Source: F1-80-MAGs062 sp046345315
Lineage (GTDB): Bacteria; Planctomycetota; Planctomycetia; Planctomycetales; Planctomycetaceae
DNA: 64,000 bases
NCBI GenBank assembly: GCA_046345315.1
Contig: JBKDKA010000251.1
Span: forward strand, 1-64,000
Reading direction: 5' to 3'
Made by a program: the position numbers and the translations under genes. The notes under the pieces were generated by a model. That model was not told where the DNA came from and did not search any database. It was given only the letters and a program-made list of their open reading frames with translations. Every line of letters begins with the position of its first letter. The first letter of the stretch is position 1. Below are positions 34,352-44,046 of the stretch, piece by piece.

Positions 34352-35079
34352 CGGGCAGCCTCCGTCATTCTTGTGACTGCCGGATCTGTCACCAGCAGTC
34401 CCTTTTCGAGATGCAGCGTCCGTTTCGCTCGGGCTGCCGCATTCGGGTCGTGAGTCACCATAATGATGGTCTTCTGAAACTCCGTATTCAGCTGATGCAT
34501 CAGGTTCAGAATTTCACCGGCCGATTTCGCGTCGAGATCCCCGGTGGGCTCGTCAGCCACGATGAGCGTGGGATCGGTCACGATCGCCCTAGCAATCGAA
34601 ACTCGCTGCTCCTGTCCCCCTGACAGTTGCCGAGGATAGTGATCCATTCGATCTCCCAGCCCGACAACTTCGAGAGCCGCTTTGACGTGGTCGTCGCGTT
34701 GTCGCCGTGACAGTGAAGTCAGCGTGAGTGGAAGTTCGACGTTCTCGTAAGCAGTCAGCACCGGTATCAGATTGTACATCTGGAAGATGAATCCGATGTG
34801 CCGCGATCGCCACTTTGCAAGTTCGCCTTCCGATGATGCTCCCAGGTCCTGATCACAGACAATCACTTTGCCCGACGTCGGGCGGTCCAGCCCGGCGATC
34901 AGGTTGAGCAATGTTGTCTTCCCGGAACCTGAAGGTCCCATCAGCGCCAGATAGTCGCCCGGAAGCAGCTCCACGTTGATCCCGCTGAGCACGGGGATGG
35001 CGATCTGTTCCCGACGAAATTCTTTACAGACGTCGCGAACAGAAACAACAGGACGTCCTGAATCTGATGAACTCGACAC
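34348..35079 (-). CDS. ABC transporter ATP-binding protein (LolD/MacB type)
   Basis: About 243 residues from a GTG at 35079 with a GAGGA site; the frame is open to 35145 but those 22 residues are unlike the family. Walker A is GPSGSGKTT, the Q-loop lies in FIFQMYNLIPVL, the signature is LSGGQEQRVSIARAI and Walker B is LIVADEPTGDLD. It is the energising subunit of the second exporter operon, between the adaptor gene and the coupled permease. Confidence 0.9.
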   Translation of the reverse strand: MSSSSDSGRPVVSVRDVCKEFRREQIAIPVLSGINVELLPGDYLALMGPSGSGKTTLLNLIAGLDRPTSGKVIVCDQDLGASSEGELAKWRSRHIGFIFQMYNLIPVLTAYENVELPLTLTSLSRRQRDDHVKAALEVVGLGDRMDHYPRQLSGGQEQRVSIARAIVTDPTLIVADEPTGDLDAKSAGEILNLMHQLNTEFQKTIIMVTHDPNAAARAKRTLHLEKGLLVTDPAVTRMTEAAR

Positions 35080-35158
35080 GGAGTTATGATCCTCAAAAAT
35101 AGCCAGAAACTCTGTGAGCCCGAAAACAGCCTGCCGCCATCCCACTGTCTGAAGAAAT

Positions 35159-36472
35159 TTACTGCGTTGTCTTAACCAGCGTGGCTTCTTTCAGATCGGG
35201 ACGGGGAGCAAGGATGACTTTTTCACCTCCGGAAAGACCACTGATGATCTCGGTGCGACCGTCCCGCGATTCTCCGGCTTGAACGATCTTTTTCTGAGTG
35301 CGATCTTCCGATGTCACCAGCCAGACATACGACTCTGTTTCTGTCGACACGATGGCTTCGGCCGGACAGAAGATTCGAGGCTGATCGTTTCGCCCTTCTG
35401 CAGCAGACTCTTCTTTGCCGTCTGCCGGTTCGGCCGGAAGAAAATAAACTGTGCTGCTCATATCCGGAAACAACCGAGGATCGTTGTCGAGTATTTCGAC
35501 TCGCACTTTGACCGTCGCTCTTGCACGATCTCCCATCGGAATGATCTTCCTGACGCGACCGCGAAATCGCTGATCAGGAACTGCATCAACAGCCACTTCG
35601 GCCAACTGGCCATTCGCGACTCGACTGATGAAGTCCTCCTTCACATCACAGTCCACTTCAAGATGATCCAGATCCGCGATCGTGACGACTGAACCGCGTC
35701 CCGATGCTTCACCCATTCCTCCGGGCATGATTGACTCACCGAGTTCCGCGTCCTTCGAAATTACGGTTCCGTCAAAAGGAGCTCGAACAAACATGTTTTC
35801 TCGGAGCTGCTCCGCCTCCGTGACGCGCGCTTCGGCCAGCTGAAGTGCCGCTTCCAGTGATGCTCGGCGTGCCACGGCAGCGTCGTGCTGAAACCGAACA
35901 TTGTCATAATCGGCAGCAGAGATGCTCTTTGAAGCCATGGACTTCTCGGCTCGTTCGAGGTCACGTTTGGCTCGCTGAATCGCAACCTCCTGCTCCTGCA
36001 GTTCACTCCGGGATCGCGCAACACTCGCCTTCACCGCCAGGATCGAAGCATCCAGATCCGCATGTTCCAGAACAGCCAGAACTTCGTTAGTTCGAACTCG
36101 GCTGCCTTCCTCGACGTTGACTTTCTCAATCCGCCCCGTCGCGCGAGCCCCGATTCGAGCCTGCTGGCGAGATTCGAGATAACCTGTTGCGACGACCAGA
36201 GCATCGGCCGCACGACCTTTTTCGACACTCACGGAGGCAATCCGATATTCCGGCTTCGAGCGAATTCCCTCGGTCAGTTTTTCCGTATCGGGGATGACTC
36301 CCTGCTGCTGTCCGAGCCAGAACAGGCCACCCAGAACTAGAGCAATCAGTCCGACAGTAAGGATCAGACCGAACAGGCGGGCCAGCAAAGACTTTTGACT
36401 CGGCCCGGAATCTCGCGCAATCCGAAGTCGCGAGAGGGAATCTTTGGGACTTTCGGCGTTGGCTGCACACAT
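35159..36472 (-). CDS. Periplasmic adaptor subunit (HlyD/RND type)
   Basis: About 437 residues from the ATG at 36472; an extended frame to 36583 has no signal features. A single membrane anchor (LLARLFGLILTVGLIALVLGGLFWLG) precedes the lipoyl half (GARATGRIEKVNVEEGSRVRTNEVLAVLEHADLDA), a long coiled hairpin (about 120-200), the second lipoyl half (NMFVRAPFDGTVISKDAELGESI) and beta domains with an insert PAEPADGKEESAAEGRND. It is the first gene of the second exporter operon. There is no TolC gene beside it, so it may share the TolC at 20939. Confidence 0.87.
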   Translation of the reverse strand: MCAANAESPKDSLSRLRIARDSGPSQKSLLARLFGLILTVGLIALVLGGLFWLGQQQGVIPDTEKLTEGIRSKPEYRIASVSVEKGRAADALVVATGYLESRQQARIGARATGRIEKVNVEEGSRVRTNEVLAVLEHADLDASILAVKASVARSRSELQEQEVAIQRAKRDLERAEKSMASKSISAADYDNVRFQHDAAVARRASLEAALQLAEARVTEAEQLRENMFVRAPFDGTVISKDAELGESIMPGGMGEASGRGSVVTIADLDHLEVDCDVKEDFISRVANGQLAEVAVDAVPDQRFRGRVRKIIPMGDRARATVKVRVEILDNDPRLFPDMSSTVYFLPAEPADGKEESAAEGRNDQPRIFCPAEAIVSTETESYVWLVTSEDRTQKKIVQAGESRDGRTEIISGLSGGEKVILAPRPDLKEATLVKTTQ

Positions 36473-36749
36473 ATCGTGTCGTTTAAAGAACTCTGTTTCA
36501 GAACTCGAACGCTGAGAATTGTAGACACTGCACAACGCGCTTGCCGCAGCCGAAACGGGGAATTCCCGATTCCTTTCACACAAATTCGTTCAAAAACCGT
36601 GTACTTCCATCCTCTCGTGTGGCAGTCTGAATGGGAGCGAATGCCCGCAGCGGCAGTGCCATCGTCGGGGGTCCATCCTGCGACTGGCAATCACAGATTC
36701 TCAATCTCTGTACCAATCCTTGTTCTCCAGATCATTCGCTTAACCCAGA
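36473..36749. other. Divergent spacer before the HTTM cluster
   Basis: No gene is supported. It separates the second exporter operon from the HTTM cluster and must hold the exporter promoter, which I cannot place. Confidence 0.3.
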
Positions 36750-36778
36750 TTGACACCTGTCGGACCCTCATTTAAGGT
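36750..36778 (+). promoter_or_regulatory. Sigma-70-like promoter for the HTTM cluster
   Basis: A perfect TTGACA at 36750-36755 is followed after 17 bases by TAAGGT at 36773-36778. A 7-bp inverted repeat (GACACCT 36752-36758 / AGGTGTC 36775-36781) overlaps both boxes, so a bound regulator could block it. Confidence 0.55.
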
Positions 36779-36809
36779 GTCCGGAAGCAATGACGCCCGC
36801 AGGAGGCTG

Positions 36810-36893
36810 ATGGACAGCGTTCAGGAATCGGGACGGAGCGAAAGGAATTTCGCGTACCTCGATAAGGTTCATCAGAGGATTCACCAACCGTGA
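36810..36893 (+). CDS. Possible 27-residue leader ORF
   Basis: An ATG at 36810 follows a perfect AGGAGG at 36801-36806 (only 3 bases apart, which is short) and opens a 27-codon frame whose TGA at 36891-36893 overlaps the GTG start of the next gene at 36890 (GTGA). The peptide is charged and polar, with no signal or membrane segment. The layout suggests translational coupling. It could be chance, but promoter, ribosome site and overlap line up. Confidence 0.4.
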   Translation: MDSVQESGRSERNFAYLDKVHQRIHQP

Positions 36894-37459
36894 CTCAGGC
36901 GATCAGAAAATACATTGGAAAAGCCGGTTATGCGTTGCTGAGTACCTTTCTGGCATTCCATGTCTTCAGTGTCTTCATGGCACCCGCAGCGATGCCACCA
37001 GCGTCACCACTGCTCATGGACGGATACCGAATTACCGTTCCATATACGGAGCTCATGTTTCTGAATCATGGCTATCATTTTTTTGCACCGGATCCGGGTG
37101 CCAGCAGTCTGATTTCCTGGAAAGTGACCCGTTCCGGTGACGTCCCTGTCAGCGGACGGTTTCCGGATCCATCGACTCGCCCGCGGCTGTTGTATCACCG
37201 TTACTTTATGCTGGCAGAGAATGTCTCCAGCTTTCCTGAGGAGACTCAGAATGAAGTCCTGAAGGCATACGCCCGGCACTTCGCGAAGCGACATAGTGGC
37301 GACTCCGTCACTCTGACGCGTGTCTACCACGAACCCTCTTCGATTTCTCGAATTCTGGCGGGGGGCAGGCTTTCGGATCCGGCGACTTTCTCGGAAGAGC
37401 TGATCGATCGGTATCAGTTTAACCAGACAACAACGTCGTCAGCTTCGCTGGAATACTGA
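36890..37459 (+). CDS. Hypothetical partner of the HTTM protein
   Basis: A 189-residue protein with a GTG start overlapping the leader-ORF stop. One membrane helix lies near residues 13-32 (YALLSTFLAFHVFSVFMAP), followed by a soluble part with the motif YHFFAPDPGASSLISWKV. Small partner proteins with an FFAPDP-like block next to HTTM genes are familiar in planctomycetes, so it probably acts together with the HTTM protein starting at 37478, 18 bases later. No catalytic motif is visible. Confidence 0.7.
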   Translation: MTQAIRKYIGKAGYALLSTFLAFHVFSVFMAPAAMPPASPLLMDGYRITVPYTELMFLNHGYHFFAPDPGASSLISWKVTRSGDVPVSGRFPDPSTRPRLLYHRYFMLAENVSSFPEETQNEVLKAYARHFAKRHSGDSVTLTRVYHEPSSISRILAGGRLSDPATFSEELIDRYQFNQTTTSSASLEY

Positions 37460-37477
37460 AGCAGGGGAGTCACAACA

Positions 37478-39037
37478 ATGATGGCGATGGCTCGAACCCT
37501 GTCCCGAAGATTTCTGGACCACTGCCTCGCAGCTTTCTCCGAGGCTGGACAGCTGTGGCATCGATTCTGGTTTGAGCCCGCAGACCCGATCCTGCTGGGT
37601 CTCATGCGAATCCTTTGTGGCTGGATGTTGTTCTATACACTCCTGGTGTGGAGCTTCGATCTCGAGTCCTTCTTCAGCCATGATGGACTTCAGCCGATCG
37701 ATGCCATCCGAAAGCTGTACGCAGACCAGCATATGTTTTCGTTCTGGTTGTGGATCAGTGACTCCTGGCTGTGGCCGGCACACATCACCTGTCTGGTGAT
37801 AGCAGCCTGCTTCTGTCTGGGACTGGCCACTCGCGTCACATCCATTCTGGCCTTTCTGATTACGATTTCGTATTCGCAGCGAGTTCCCGTCGCTAACTTC
37901 GGCCTCGACCAGATTCTGGGAATGATGTGTCTGTACCTTGCCGTCGGTCCTTCCGGAGCAGCCTTATCGCTCGACGGATGGATCCGTGATCGATGGAGCA
38001 AACGAAAGGGTGTCCTCCCCGAAAGTTCCGTGATCCGATATCCATCCGCCCGAATCGCACTTCGCCTGATTCAGCTTCATCTCTGCGCGATCTACTTCTG
38101 GGCCGGTTTGGCAAAACTCAAGGGACCTTCCTGGTGGACCGGAGAAGCGATGTGGCGAGTGATCGCCAACGCGGAGTACCAGACGATCGATCTGACCTGG
38201 TTGGCCTGGGTTCCATGGTTTCCGTATCTCGTCGCTCATCTGACAATCCTGTGGGAAGTGTTTTTCACGGTTCTGGTCTGGAACAGACGGCTGCGTCCGC
38301 TCGTGCTGGCTGTCGGAACGGCGATGCATATCGGAATCGGTGCGTTTCTCGGCATGTGGACCTTCGGCCTGATCATGATTTTCGCATACTTCTCGTTTGC
38401 GGATCCGGATCTCACAAGACGTCGCTGCTCCAGGTTGCTGGCCAGTGTGACAGGGCGAACCGGGTTGCAGAATGACGAGCATCCAGTCAGCGCAGAGTCC
38501 GCGGCGATGTTCACGTCCGAAGCCCAAGTCGGTGTCCTCGACGCTGATGACGCGCCGATTCATCGAGCAGTTCAGCAGTCCGATTCATCCCCCTCTCTGG
38601 CTGCAGTCAGCTCGGAATTGATCCTGACAACATCAATACTTGTTGTCGCTGAACGTTCTGCCGACAGAGGTGCCGTTCGGAGGTATCTCGGAAGCCACGG
38701 TTTCTCGGTCAGAGCAGTCGGAAACCTCGCCACCGCGCTGGAGATGGCGTCCATTTCCCGGCCGGAACTGATACTCAGTATCTCTTCAGGCTTTGATGCC
38801 CGGCAGCTGAGCGATTTCTGTGGTGACATCTGTGATCTGGGAGGAATCCAGCTGATGGTCCTGCTGCGTCCTCATCAGGAAAGCCTGCGGCATGAAATAC
38901 TTTCGCGACGCGGGACGCAGGTGATGTTTCATCCTGCTTCCCTTCGCGAGATTCGGCAGTCAATCGCCGCTCAGCTGGCGGCAGCGTCCACATCAGAAAC
39001 GGATCTCGCCGGATCAGATCCAGCAGGTCACCCCTGA
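37478..39037 (+). CDS. HTTM (gamma-carboxylase-like) membrane protein fused to a degenerate receiver domain
   Basis: A 519-residue protein. Residues 35-310 are an HTTM domain: GLMRILCGWMLFYTLLVWSFDLESFFSHDGLQP, the SYSQRVPVANFGLDQILGMMCLYLAVGPSG block, LHLCAIYFWAGLAKLKGPSWWTGEAMW and a final GTAMHIGIGAFLGMWTFG. HTTM is the domain of vitamin-K-dependent carboxylase relatives. Residues 385-500 look like a response-regulator receiver fold (ILVVAERSADRGAVRRYLGSHGFSVRAVGNLATALEMA), but the acidic pocket is gone, the phospho-Asp position reads ELILSISS, and the usual Lys-Pro is His-Pro. The last domain is thus probably a non-phosphorylated binding module. GGGGAG precedes the ATG. Confidence 0.8.
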   Translation: MMAMARTLSRRFLDHCLAAFSEAGQLWHRFWFEPADPILLGLMRILCGWMLFYTLLVWSFDLESFFSHDGLQPIDAIRKLYADQHMFSFWLWISDSWLWPAHITCLVIAACFCLGLATRVTSILAFLITISYSQRVPVANFGLDQILGMMCLYLAVGPSGAALSLDGWIRDRWSKRKGVLPESSVIRYPSARIALRLIQLHLCAIYFWAGLAKLKGPSWWTGEAMWRVIANAEYQTIDLTWLAWVPWFPYLVAHLTILWEVFFTVLVWNRRLRPLVLAVGTAMHIGIGAFLGMWTFGLIMIFAYFSFADPDLTRRRCSRLLASVTGRTGLQNDEHPVSAESAAMFTSEAQVGVLDADDAPIHRAVQQSDSSPSLAAVSSELILTTSILVVAERSADRGAVRRYLGSHGFSVRAVGNLATALEMASISRPELILSISSGFDARQLSDFCGDICDLGGIQLMVLLRPHQESLRHEILSRRGTQVMFHPASLREIRQSIAAQLAAASTSETDLAGSDPAGHP

Positions 39038-39092
39038 CAAATCCCCACCTGATTGATTTGCAACCAAGCCCGTTCTTCGTGGAGCCTGAACC

Positions 39093-40538
39093 ATGTCTCT
39101 GAATCATCGAGACGAATCGGAACTCATTGTGTCGAAGCATTTGATTCGCAGCAGTCAAACCGTTCAGCCATTCCTGAAGTGTATGCCAGCGACGTTACTG
39201 CTCGTTCTGCTGATTGCCGGTTGCATCCAGCAGGCGGAAACTCCGACTGTGACACTCGAACGAGCGAAAATTCTCGCCGAACGCTCGCAGTTCGAAGAGG
39301 CTGTGCCGCTTTATTCGAAGGCGATCGAAAAGATGCCGGAGAATCCGGACGCGTTTTATTTGAGAGGCGTCGCTTACGAGAATCTCGGGCTGAACGAGAA
39401 AGCGCTTCCGGATTACCAGAAATGCCTGGAACTGGAACCTGAACACACCGATGCGCTCAACAATCAGGGCGTTGTGCTGGCGAAGATGGAACGGTTTCAG
39501 GACGCCGTTGCAGTCTTCTCGAAGCTGCAGGAGATCGCCCCGGATAACGTGCTGGCTATCCGGAATCGAGCTCTGAGTTATCAGGATCTTGGTCAGTTCG
39601 ATGACGCTCGTCGCGAATTTGACCGAGCCGTCACCATGGAACCCGGCTCAGCAATCTGCTGGTTTCAGCGAGGAAATCTGCTGCTCGAACAGAAGCAGTT
39701 TGCCGAGGCGGAGAAAGACTACAATCGGACCATTGAACTGGATCCGGGGATGGCAAGGGCGTGGCTGAATCGCGGGATGGCCAGATACGAGTCCGGCAGG
39801 ACTGCTGAAGGACTGGAAGACCTCAAACATGCAGAATCGCTCGACGAAAACATCGTGGTCGCCGGCATGGAACTTCTGAATCTGCACCCCGAGAAAACCG
39901 CCAAAGGCTCGGCTGATGCCGCACCTGCCGGATCAGCGAACGCCGAAAAGCCAATAAGCTCCGGAAGCCTGAAAGCTGAAACTCAACTGTCTCCTTCGGA
40001 TCGGAAGCAGCTCGAAGAGGCACTCCGATCAAAAGGCTACGACGAACTGAGCTATCTGGCAGAACTGCCACAGTTCCGCTGTGCGGTTCTGAATGGAAGC
40101 AGCGACGGTCAGACGAAAACCATTCTCGCAACTTTTGCAGATCCTGCGGGATCGCCGGCTGCGGGAGCCGCGGCTGGAAAGTCCGATTCAGACCGGAAAT
40201 CCTCATCGAATGAAGATCCCGCAGAGGAGGAAAATGCTGATGGTGACCCAGGTTCCGTGTCCTTCCTGATTCCGGGTTCGGCCATACTGAGCCGTGCGGG
40301 GGGATCGACAGGTGAGGGAGAACCCGTGACACTGATCGTGCTCGCGGATGGAAGCGTGAAGACTCAGGGAATCAGGTCAGCGGGTGAAGACGGCGAAGAG
40401 CAGACTCAGGCACCTGATTCCGAAAGCCACGGGATTCTGATCTTCGACGAATCCTGGACAGCTGAAGACCATCAGGTCTCTCCGGAGATCCTGGAAGTCC
40501 GAATGTCTCCGAATGTTGCGGCGGATTCTCAGGAATAA
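39093..40538 (+). CDS. TPR-repeat lipoprotein
   Basis: A 481-residue protein with a lipoprotein signal: hydrophobic LLLVLLIAGC ends at Cys44. The start at 39093 has GGAG upstream; an internal ATG at 39183 would give a shorter standard signal. At least five TPR units span residues 53-265 (for example AVPLYSKAIEKMPENPDAFYLRGVAYENLGLNEKALPDY). The C-terminal ~200 residues are polar and low in complexity (PAGSANAEKP, GEDGEEQTQAPDS). It is probably anchored to a membrane facing the periplasm and acts as an assembly scaffold. It follows the HTTM gene by 55 bases on the same strand. Confidence 0.82.
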   Translation: MSLNHRDESELIVSKHLIRSSQTVQPFLKCMPATLLLVLLIAGCIQQAETPTVTLERAKILAERSQFEEAVPLYSKAIEKMPENPDAFYLRGVAYENLGLNEKALPDYQKCLELEPEHTDALNNQGVVLAKMERFQDAVAVFSKLQEIAPDNVLAIRNRALSYQDLGQFDDARREFDRAVTMEPGSAICWFQRGNLLLEQKQFAEAEKDYNRTIELDPGMARAWLNRGMARYESGRTAEGLEDLKHAESLDENIVVAGMELLNLHPEKTAKGSADAAPAGSANAEKPISSGSLKAETQLSPSDRKQLEEALRSKGYDELSYLAELPQFRCAVLNGSSDGQTKTILATFADPAGSPAAGAAAGKSDSDRKSSSNEDPAEEENADGDPGSVSFLIPGSAILSRAGGSTGEGEPVTLIVLADGSVKTQGIRSAGEDGEEQTQAPDSESHGILIFDESWTAEDHQVSPEILEVRMSPNVAADSQE

Positions 40539-40716
40539 TGAACCAGGGGCCGTCGAGGGGCTGATTTCCCGTCGTGCTGAAGAAATCTCACTGTCCTCGC
40601 GAATTCTGCAGGCTGTTCTGGTCAGGAATGGCTGAAATCGGTTACGCTTCCCGACCCGGCTGATTTTTCATTCGGAAACAGCCATTTCAGTTTCACTCTG
40701 GATTTGTTCGACCAAT

Positions 40717-43700
40717 ATGACACTCGCGGAGTTGTTGCAGAATCGTTTTCGGGCTGATCTGAGGCATCGTGGTGCGGCCTACGTGGAAGCAGAGCGAATT
40801 GCTCTGGTTCGAGTAACGCCGGAAAATGTATTCGCAGTTGTGCAGGATGGTGCGGAGTTTCAGACTCAGCTTCGATATCAGCCGGACGATATCGCGATGT
40901 TCTGCACCTGCGATCAGTTCAGCCGTTCCAAGTCGTGCAAACATCTCTGGGCCACGGTTCTCGCGACGGACCTGAGCGGCTATGTGAATCCGGCCATCCG
41001 TCCGGGAAGAATTCTTCCTTTTGTGGCCCAGTCGGCGTATCAGCCGATTTCCGTCGATGATCTTTCGGATCCCGGCGATGCCGACGGCGAAATCAGCCTT
41101 CCGCGTGGTCGATCCCGCGCACCTGCGACGGCTGTTGCCGTACCGCTGAGACCCTGGGAAGTCCGTCTGCTCGAACTTCGTGAGGACATGACCAGCACGA
41201 CTGATGGGCGCAGTCGGACGGATGTTCAGGAACGTCAGATCTTTTACGAAATCGACCTGGAAGGCAGCCGGGAGGCCGGAAAGATCGTAATCCAGGCTTC
41301 CCAGCGACAGCGCCGCGCCGGAGGGCAGTGGGGCAAGATCAAGCCTCTCAAGGTCCGTCCGGGCGAGCTTGACCATATTGAACTGGAAGATGACCGAACA
41401 TTCCTGTCCTATCTGGCAGGAGCTGTCCCGGAACGAAACAACTGGTCCACTCAGCAGGCAGAGCTCCGCACTTCGGCACACCGATTTTACGTGCCATTTG
41501 AACTCGGGCAGCTCATCCTTCCGGATATGTGTCGCAGTCGACGTCTTCGCATTATGGGGGGTGACGACGCCGACGAGCAGCTTCTCGACTGGGAAGACGC
41601 GGAGCCGTGGGAGCTGACGATCAGAGTCCGCCGCGATACCGAAGCAGAAGGCTGGAAGGTTATCGGACTGCTGGTTCGCAACGAGGAAGCCATGGAACTG
41701 AGCGATGTTCCATTGGTGGTTCCCGGCGGATTCGTGGTGACCACCGGCTTCATCGGACTGCTCCGCGATTTTGGTGCTCCGGAGTGGATGAAGATCTTCT
41801 CTGCCGGAAGCGTCCTTCACATTCCCGAGAGTGATCAGAACGACTTTGTGGATCGACTGCTCGACATTCCGTCACTTCCTCGACTTGAGCTTCCTAAAGA
41901 GCTGCAACTGGAAGAAGTCCGAGTCACGCCGTCACCAGTTCTGCGGATTTCCTCACCGCCATCCGTTCGCTGGCGAAACGATTCGCTCAATGCGGAAGTT
42001 GTGTTCGACTATCTGGGAACTCCGGTTTCCGGCAGCAGTGCTCGCTGGGCAGTCGTCCAGAGAGAAAACAGTCGGTGTATTATTCGAGATCGGCAGTTTG
42101 AGAGCCGCTGCTGGGAGAAACTCCGGCAGGTCGGATTTCGTCGTCGACTGGGTGATTCCGAGAGTCAGCTGAACGTAGAGATTTCTCGGCGTGATCTCGG
42201 GCGGGCTGTCCGTGAACTCGTGGAAGCTGAGTGGGCAGTCTTCGCTGACGGCAGCAAGGTTCGTCAGGCGGGCGGAATGAAGTTCCGTGTTCGTACAGAC
42301 ATTGACTGGTTTGAAGTTCATACCGAGATCGACTTTGAAGGCCGATCTGTCTCGTTTCCGGAGCTGCTGCGATCGCTTGAACGTGGGGATTCCACGGTTC
42401 GGCTCGACGATGGATCTCTGGGAATTCTGCCGGAAGAATGGCTCGAACAGATCGGCATGATTTCCGGTCTTGGAACAATCGAAGAGAACAGTCTGCGATT
42501 CTCGAATTCTCAGGCGGCTCTGCTGGACGCACTGCTTGCCTCCCAGGAGAACGTGGAAGCCGACGCACCATTCGAGGCGATGCGAGAGCGATTCCGCAAC
42601 TTTTCGGGTATCGAACCTGTTGAAGTTCCGAAGAAGTTCAAGGGCGAATTGCGAGGCTACCAGCAGGAAGGCCTGGCATGGATGAAGTTTCTGAACGACT
42701 TCAATTTCGGTGGATGCCTTGCGGATGACATGGGTCTTGGGAAAACAGTTCAGTTCCTTGCCATGCTGCTGCGTCGACTGGAAGACTGCCCGAATGCTCC
42801 GCCCTCGCTGGTCGTTGTGCCTCGGTCGCTGATGTTCAACTGGGTGAGTGAATGCAGCCGATTTGCTCCGATGCTGAGGGTCCTGGAATATACAGGGCTT
42901 GAAAGAGCCAATCAGCGTCTGGAGTTTTCAAAGTTCAATCTGATCCTGACAACCTACGGAACGGTCCGCCGAGACATCGCCGTACTCAAAGAGGTTGACT
43001 TCGACTACATCGTGCTGGACGAAGCGCAGACGATCAAGAATCCGACGTCTCAGATCGCTCGGGCCTCGCGTCTGCTCAAATCGCGATCTCGTCTGGCGCT
43101 CAGTGGTACTCCCATTGAGAACAATGCGGGCGACCTCTGGTCGATTTTCGAGTTTCTGAATCCGGGGATGCTGGGACGAAGTTCGGCTTTTCGAACTCAC
43201 ATCGCCGATCCCGACAGCCGGGAAGCTCGCCATCTGGTATCGAAAGGTCTGCGTCCCTTCATTCTGCGAAGAACCAAGAAGCAGGTGGCTGCGGAACTTC
43301 CCGATCGTCTGGAAGAGACCATCTTCTGCGATATGGAAGAGGATCAGAGGCGACTCTACGACGAGCTTCGTCTTCATTACCGCGACTCGCTGCTGGGGCT
43401 CGTCAAGCAGCAGGGGATCGCACGAAGCAAGATGCATGTGCTGGAAGCTCTGCTGCGGCTTCGGCAGGCGGCCTGTCATCCGGCTCTGCTGAATCGCGGC
43501 GATCAGCAGGAGACTTATGCCAAGCTGGAGTTCCTGATTCCTCATCTGCAGGAGCTCGTTGCAGAAGGACACAAGGCACTGGTCTTCTCGCAGTTCACGA
43601 GCATGCTCAGCATCGTGCGCGAGCATCTCGACAAAGCCGAGATCTCCTACGAATACCTCGACGGCAAGACTCGCGACCGAAAGGTCCGTGTGAACCGTTT

Positions 43701-44028
43701 TCAGGACGACCCGGACTGTCGAGTGTTCCTGATCAGTCTCAAGGCCGGGGGACTCGGCCTGAACCTGACAGCAGCCGACTACGTCTTTCTGCTGGACCCG
43801 TGGTGGAATCCGGCGGTGGAAGCACAGGCCATCGACCGAGCTCACCGCGTCGGTCAGAATCGAACCGTATTTGCTTATCGTCTGATCTGTCGTGACACGG
43901 TCGAGGAAAAAATCGCCGAGCTTCAGAAACAGAAACGTGAGCTTGCAGATGCGATTCTTGACGGCAGCGATGATGGAAGCGTACTGAAGGATCTGTCCGC
44001 TGAAGATCTCGAAATGCTGCTGTCCTGA
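40717..44028 (+). CDS. SWIM zinc-finger SNF2-family helicase
   Basis: A 1103-residue SNF2 ATPase. A SWIM zinc motif lies at residues 63-76 (CTC...CKH: Cys63, Cys65, Cys74, His76). After a ~550-residue linker the helicase core shows motif I ADDMGLGKT (about 669-677), motif II DEAQ (about 768), motif III LALSGTPIENN, and the C-terminal motifs ALVFSQFTSML, ISLKAGGLGLNLTAADYVFLLDPWWNPAVE and QAIDRAHRVGQ. Bacterial SWIM-SNF2 proteins of this size are common and are thought to remodel or clear nucleoprotein complexes. A terminator-like hairpin follows the stop codon. Confidence 0.93.
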   Translation: MTLAELLQNRFRADLRHRGAAYVEAERIALVRVTPENVFAVVQDGAEFQTQLRYQPDDIAMFCTCDQFSRSKSCKHLWATVLATDLSGYVNPAIRPGRILPFVAQSAYQPISVDDLSDPGDADGEISLPRGRSRAPATAVAVPLRPWEVRLLELREDMTSTTDGRSRTDVQERQIFYEIDLEGSREAGKIVIQASQRQRRAGGQWGKIKPLKVRPGELDHIELEDDRTFLSYLAGAVPERNNWSTQQAELRTSAHRFYVPFELGQLILPDMCRSRRLRIMGGDDADEQLLDWEDAEPWELTIRVRRDTEAEGWKVIGLLVRNEEAMELSDVPLVVPGGFVVTTGFIGLLRDFGAPEWMKIFSAGSVLHIPESDQNDFVDRLLDIPSLPRLELPKELQLEEVRVTPSPVLRISSPPSVRWRNDSLNAEVVFDYLGTPVSGSSARWAVVQRENSRCIIRDRQFESRCWEKLRQVGFRRRLGDSESQLNVEISRRDLGRAVRELVEAEWAVFADGSKVRQAGGMKFRVRTDIDWFEVHTEIDFEGRSVSFPELLRSLERGDSTVRLDDGSLGILPEEWLEQIGMISGLGTIEENSLRFSNSQAALLDALLASQENVEADAPFEAMRERFRNFSGIEPVEVPKKFKGELRGYQQEGLAWMKFLNDFNFGGCLADDMGLGKTVQFLAMLLRRLEDCPNAPPSLVVVPRSLMFNWVSECSRFAPMLRVLEYTGLERANQRLEFSKFNLILTTYGTVRRDIAVLKEVDFDYIVLDEAQTIKNPTSQIARASRLLKSRSRLALSGTPIENNAGDLWSIFEFLNPGMLGRSSAFRTHIADPDSREARHLVSKGLRPFILRRTKKQVAAELPDRLEETIFCDMEEDQRRLYDELRLHYRDSLLGLVKQQGIARSKMHVLEALLRLRQAACHPALLNRGDQQETYAKLEFLIPHLQELVAEGHKALVFSQFTSMLSIVREHLDKAEISYEYLDGKTRDRKVRVNRFQDDPDCRVFLISLKAGGLGLNLTAADYVFLLDPWWNPAVEAQAIDRAHRVGQNRTVFAYRLICRDTVEEKIAELQKQKRELADAILDGSDDGSVLKDLSAEDLEMLLS

Positions 44029-44046
44029 AACTTTACCATTCCACTG

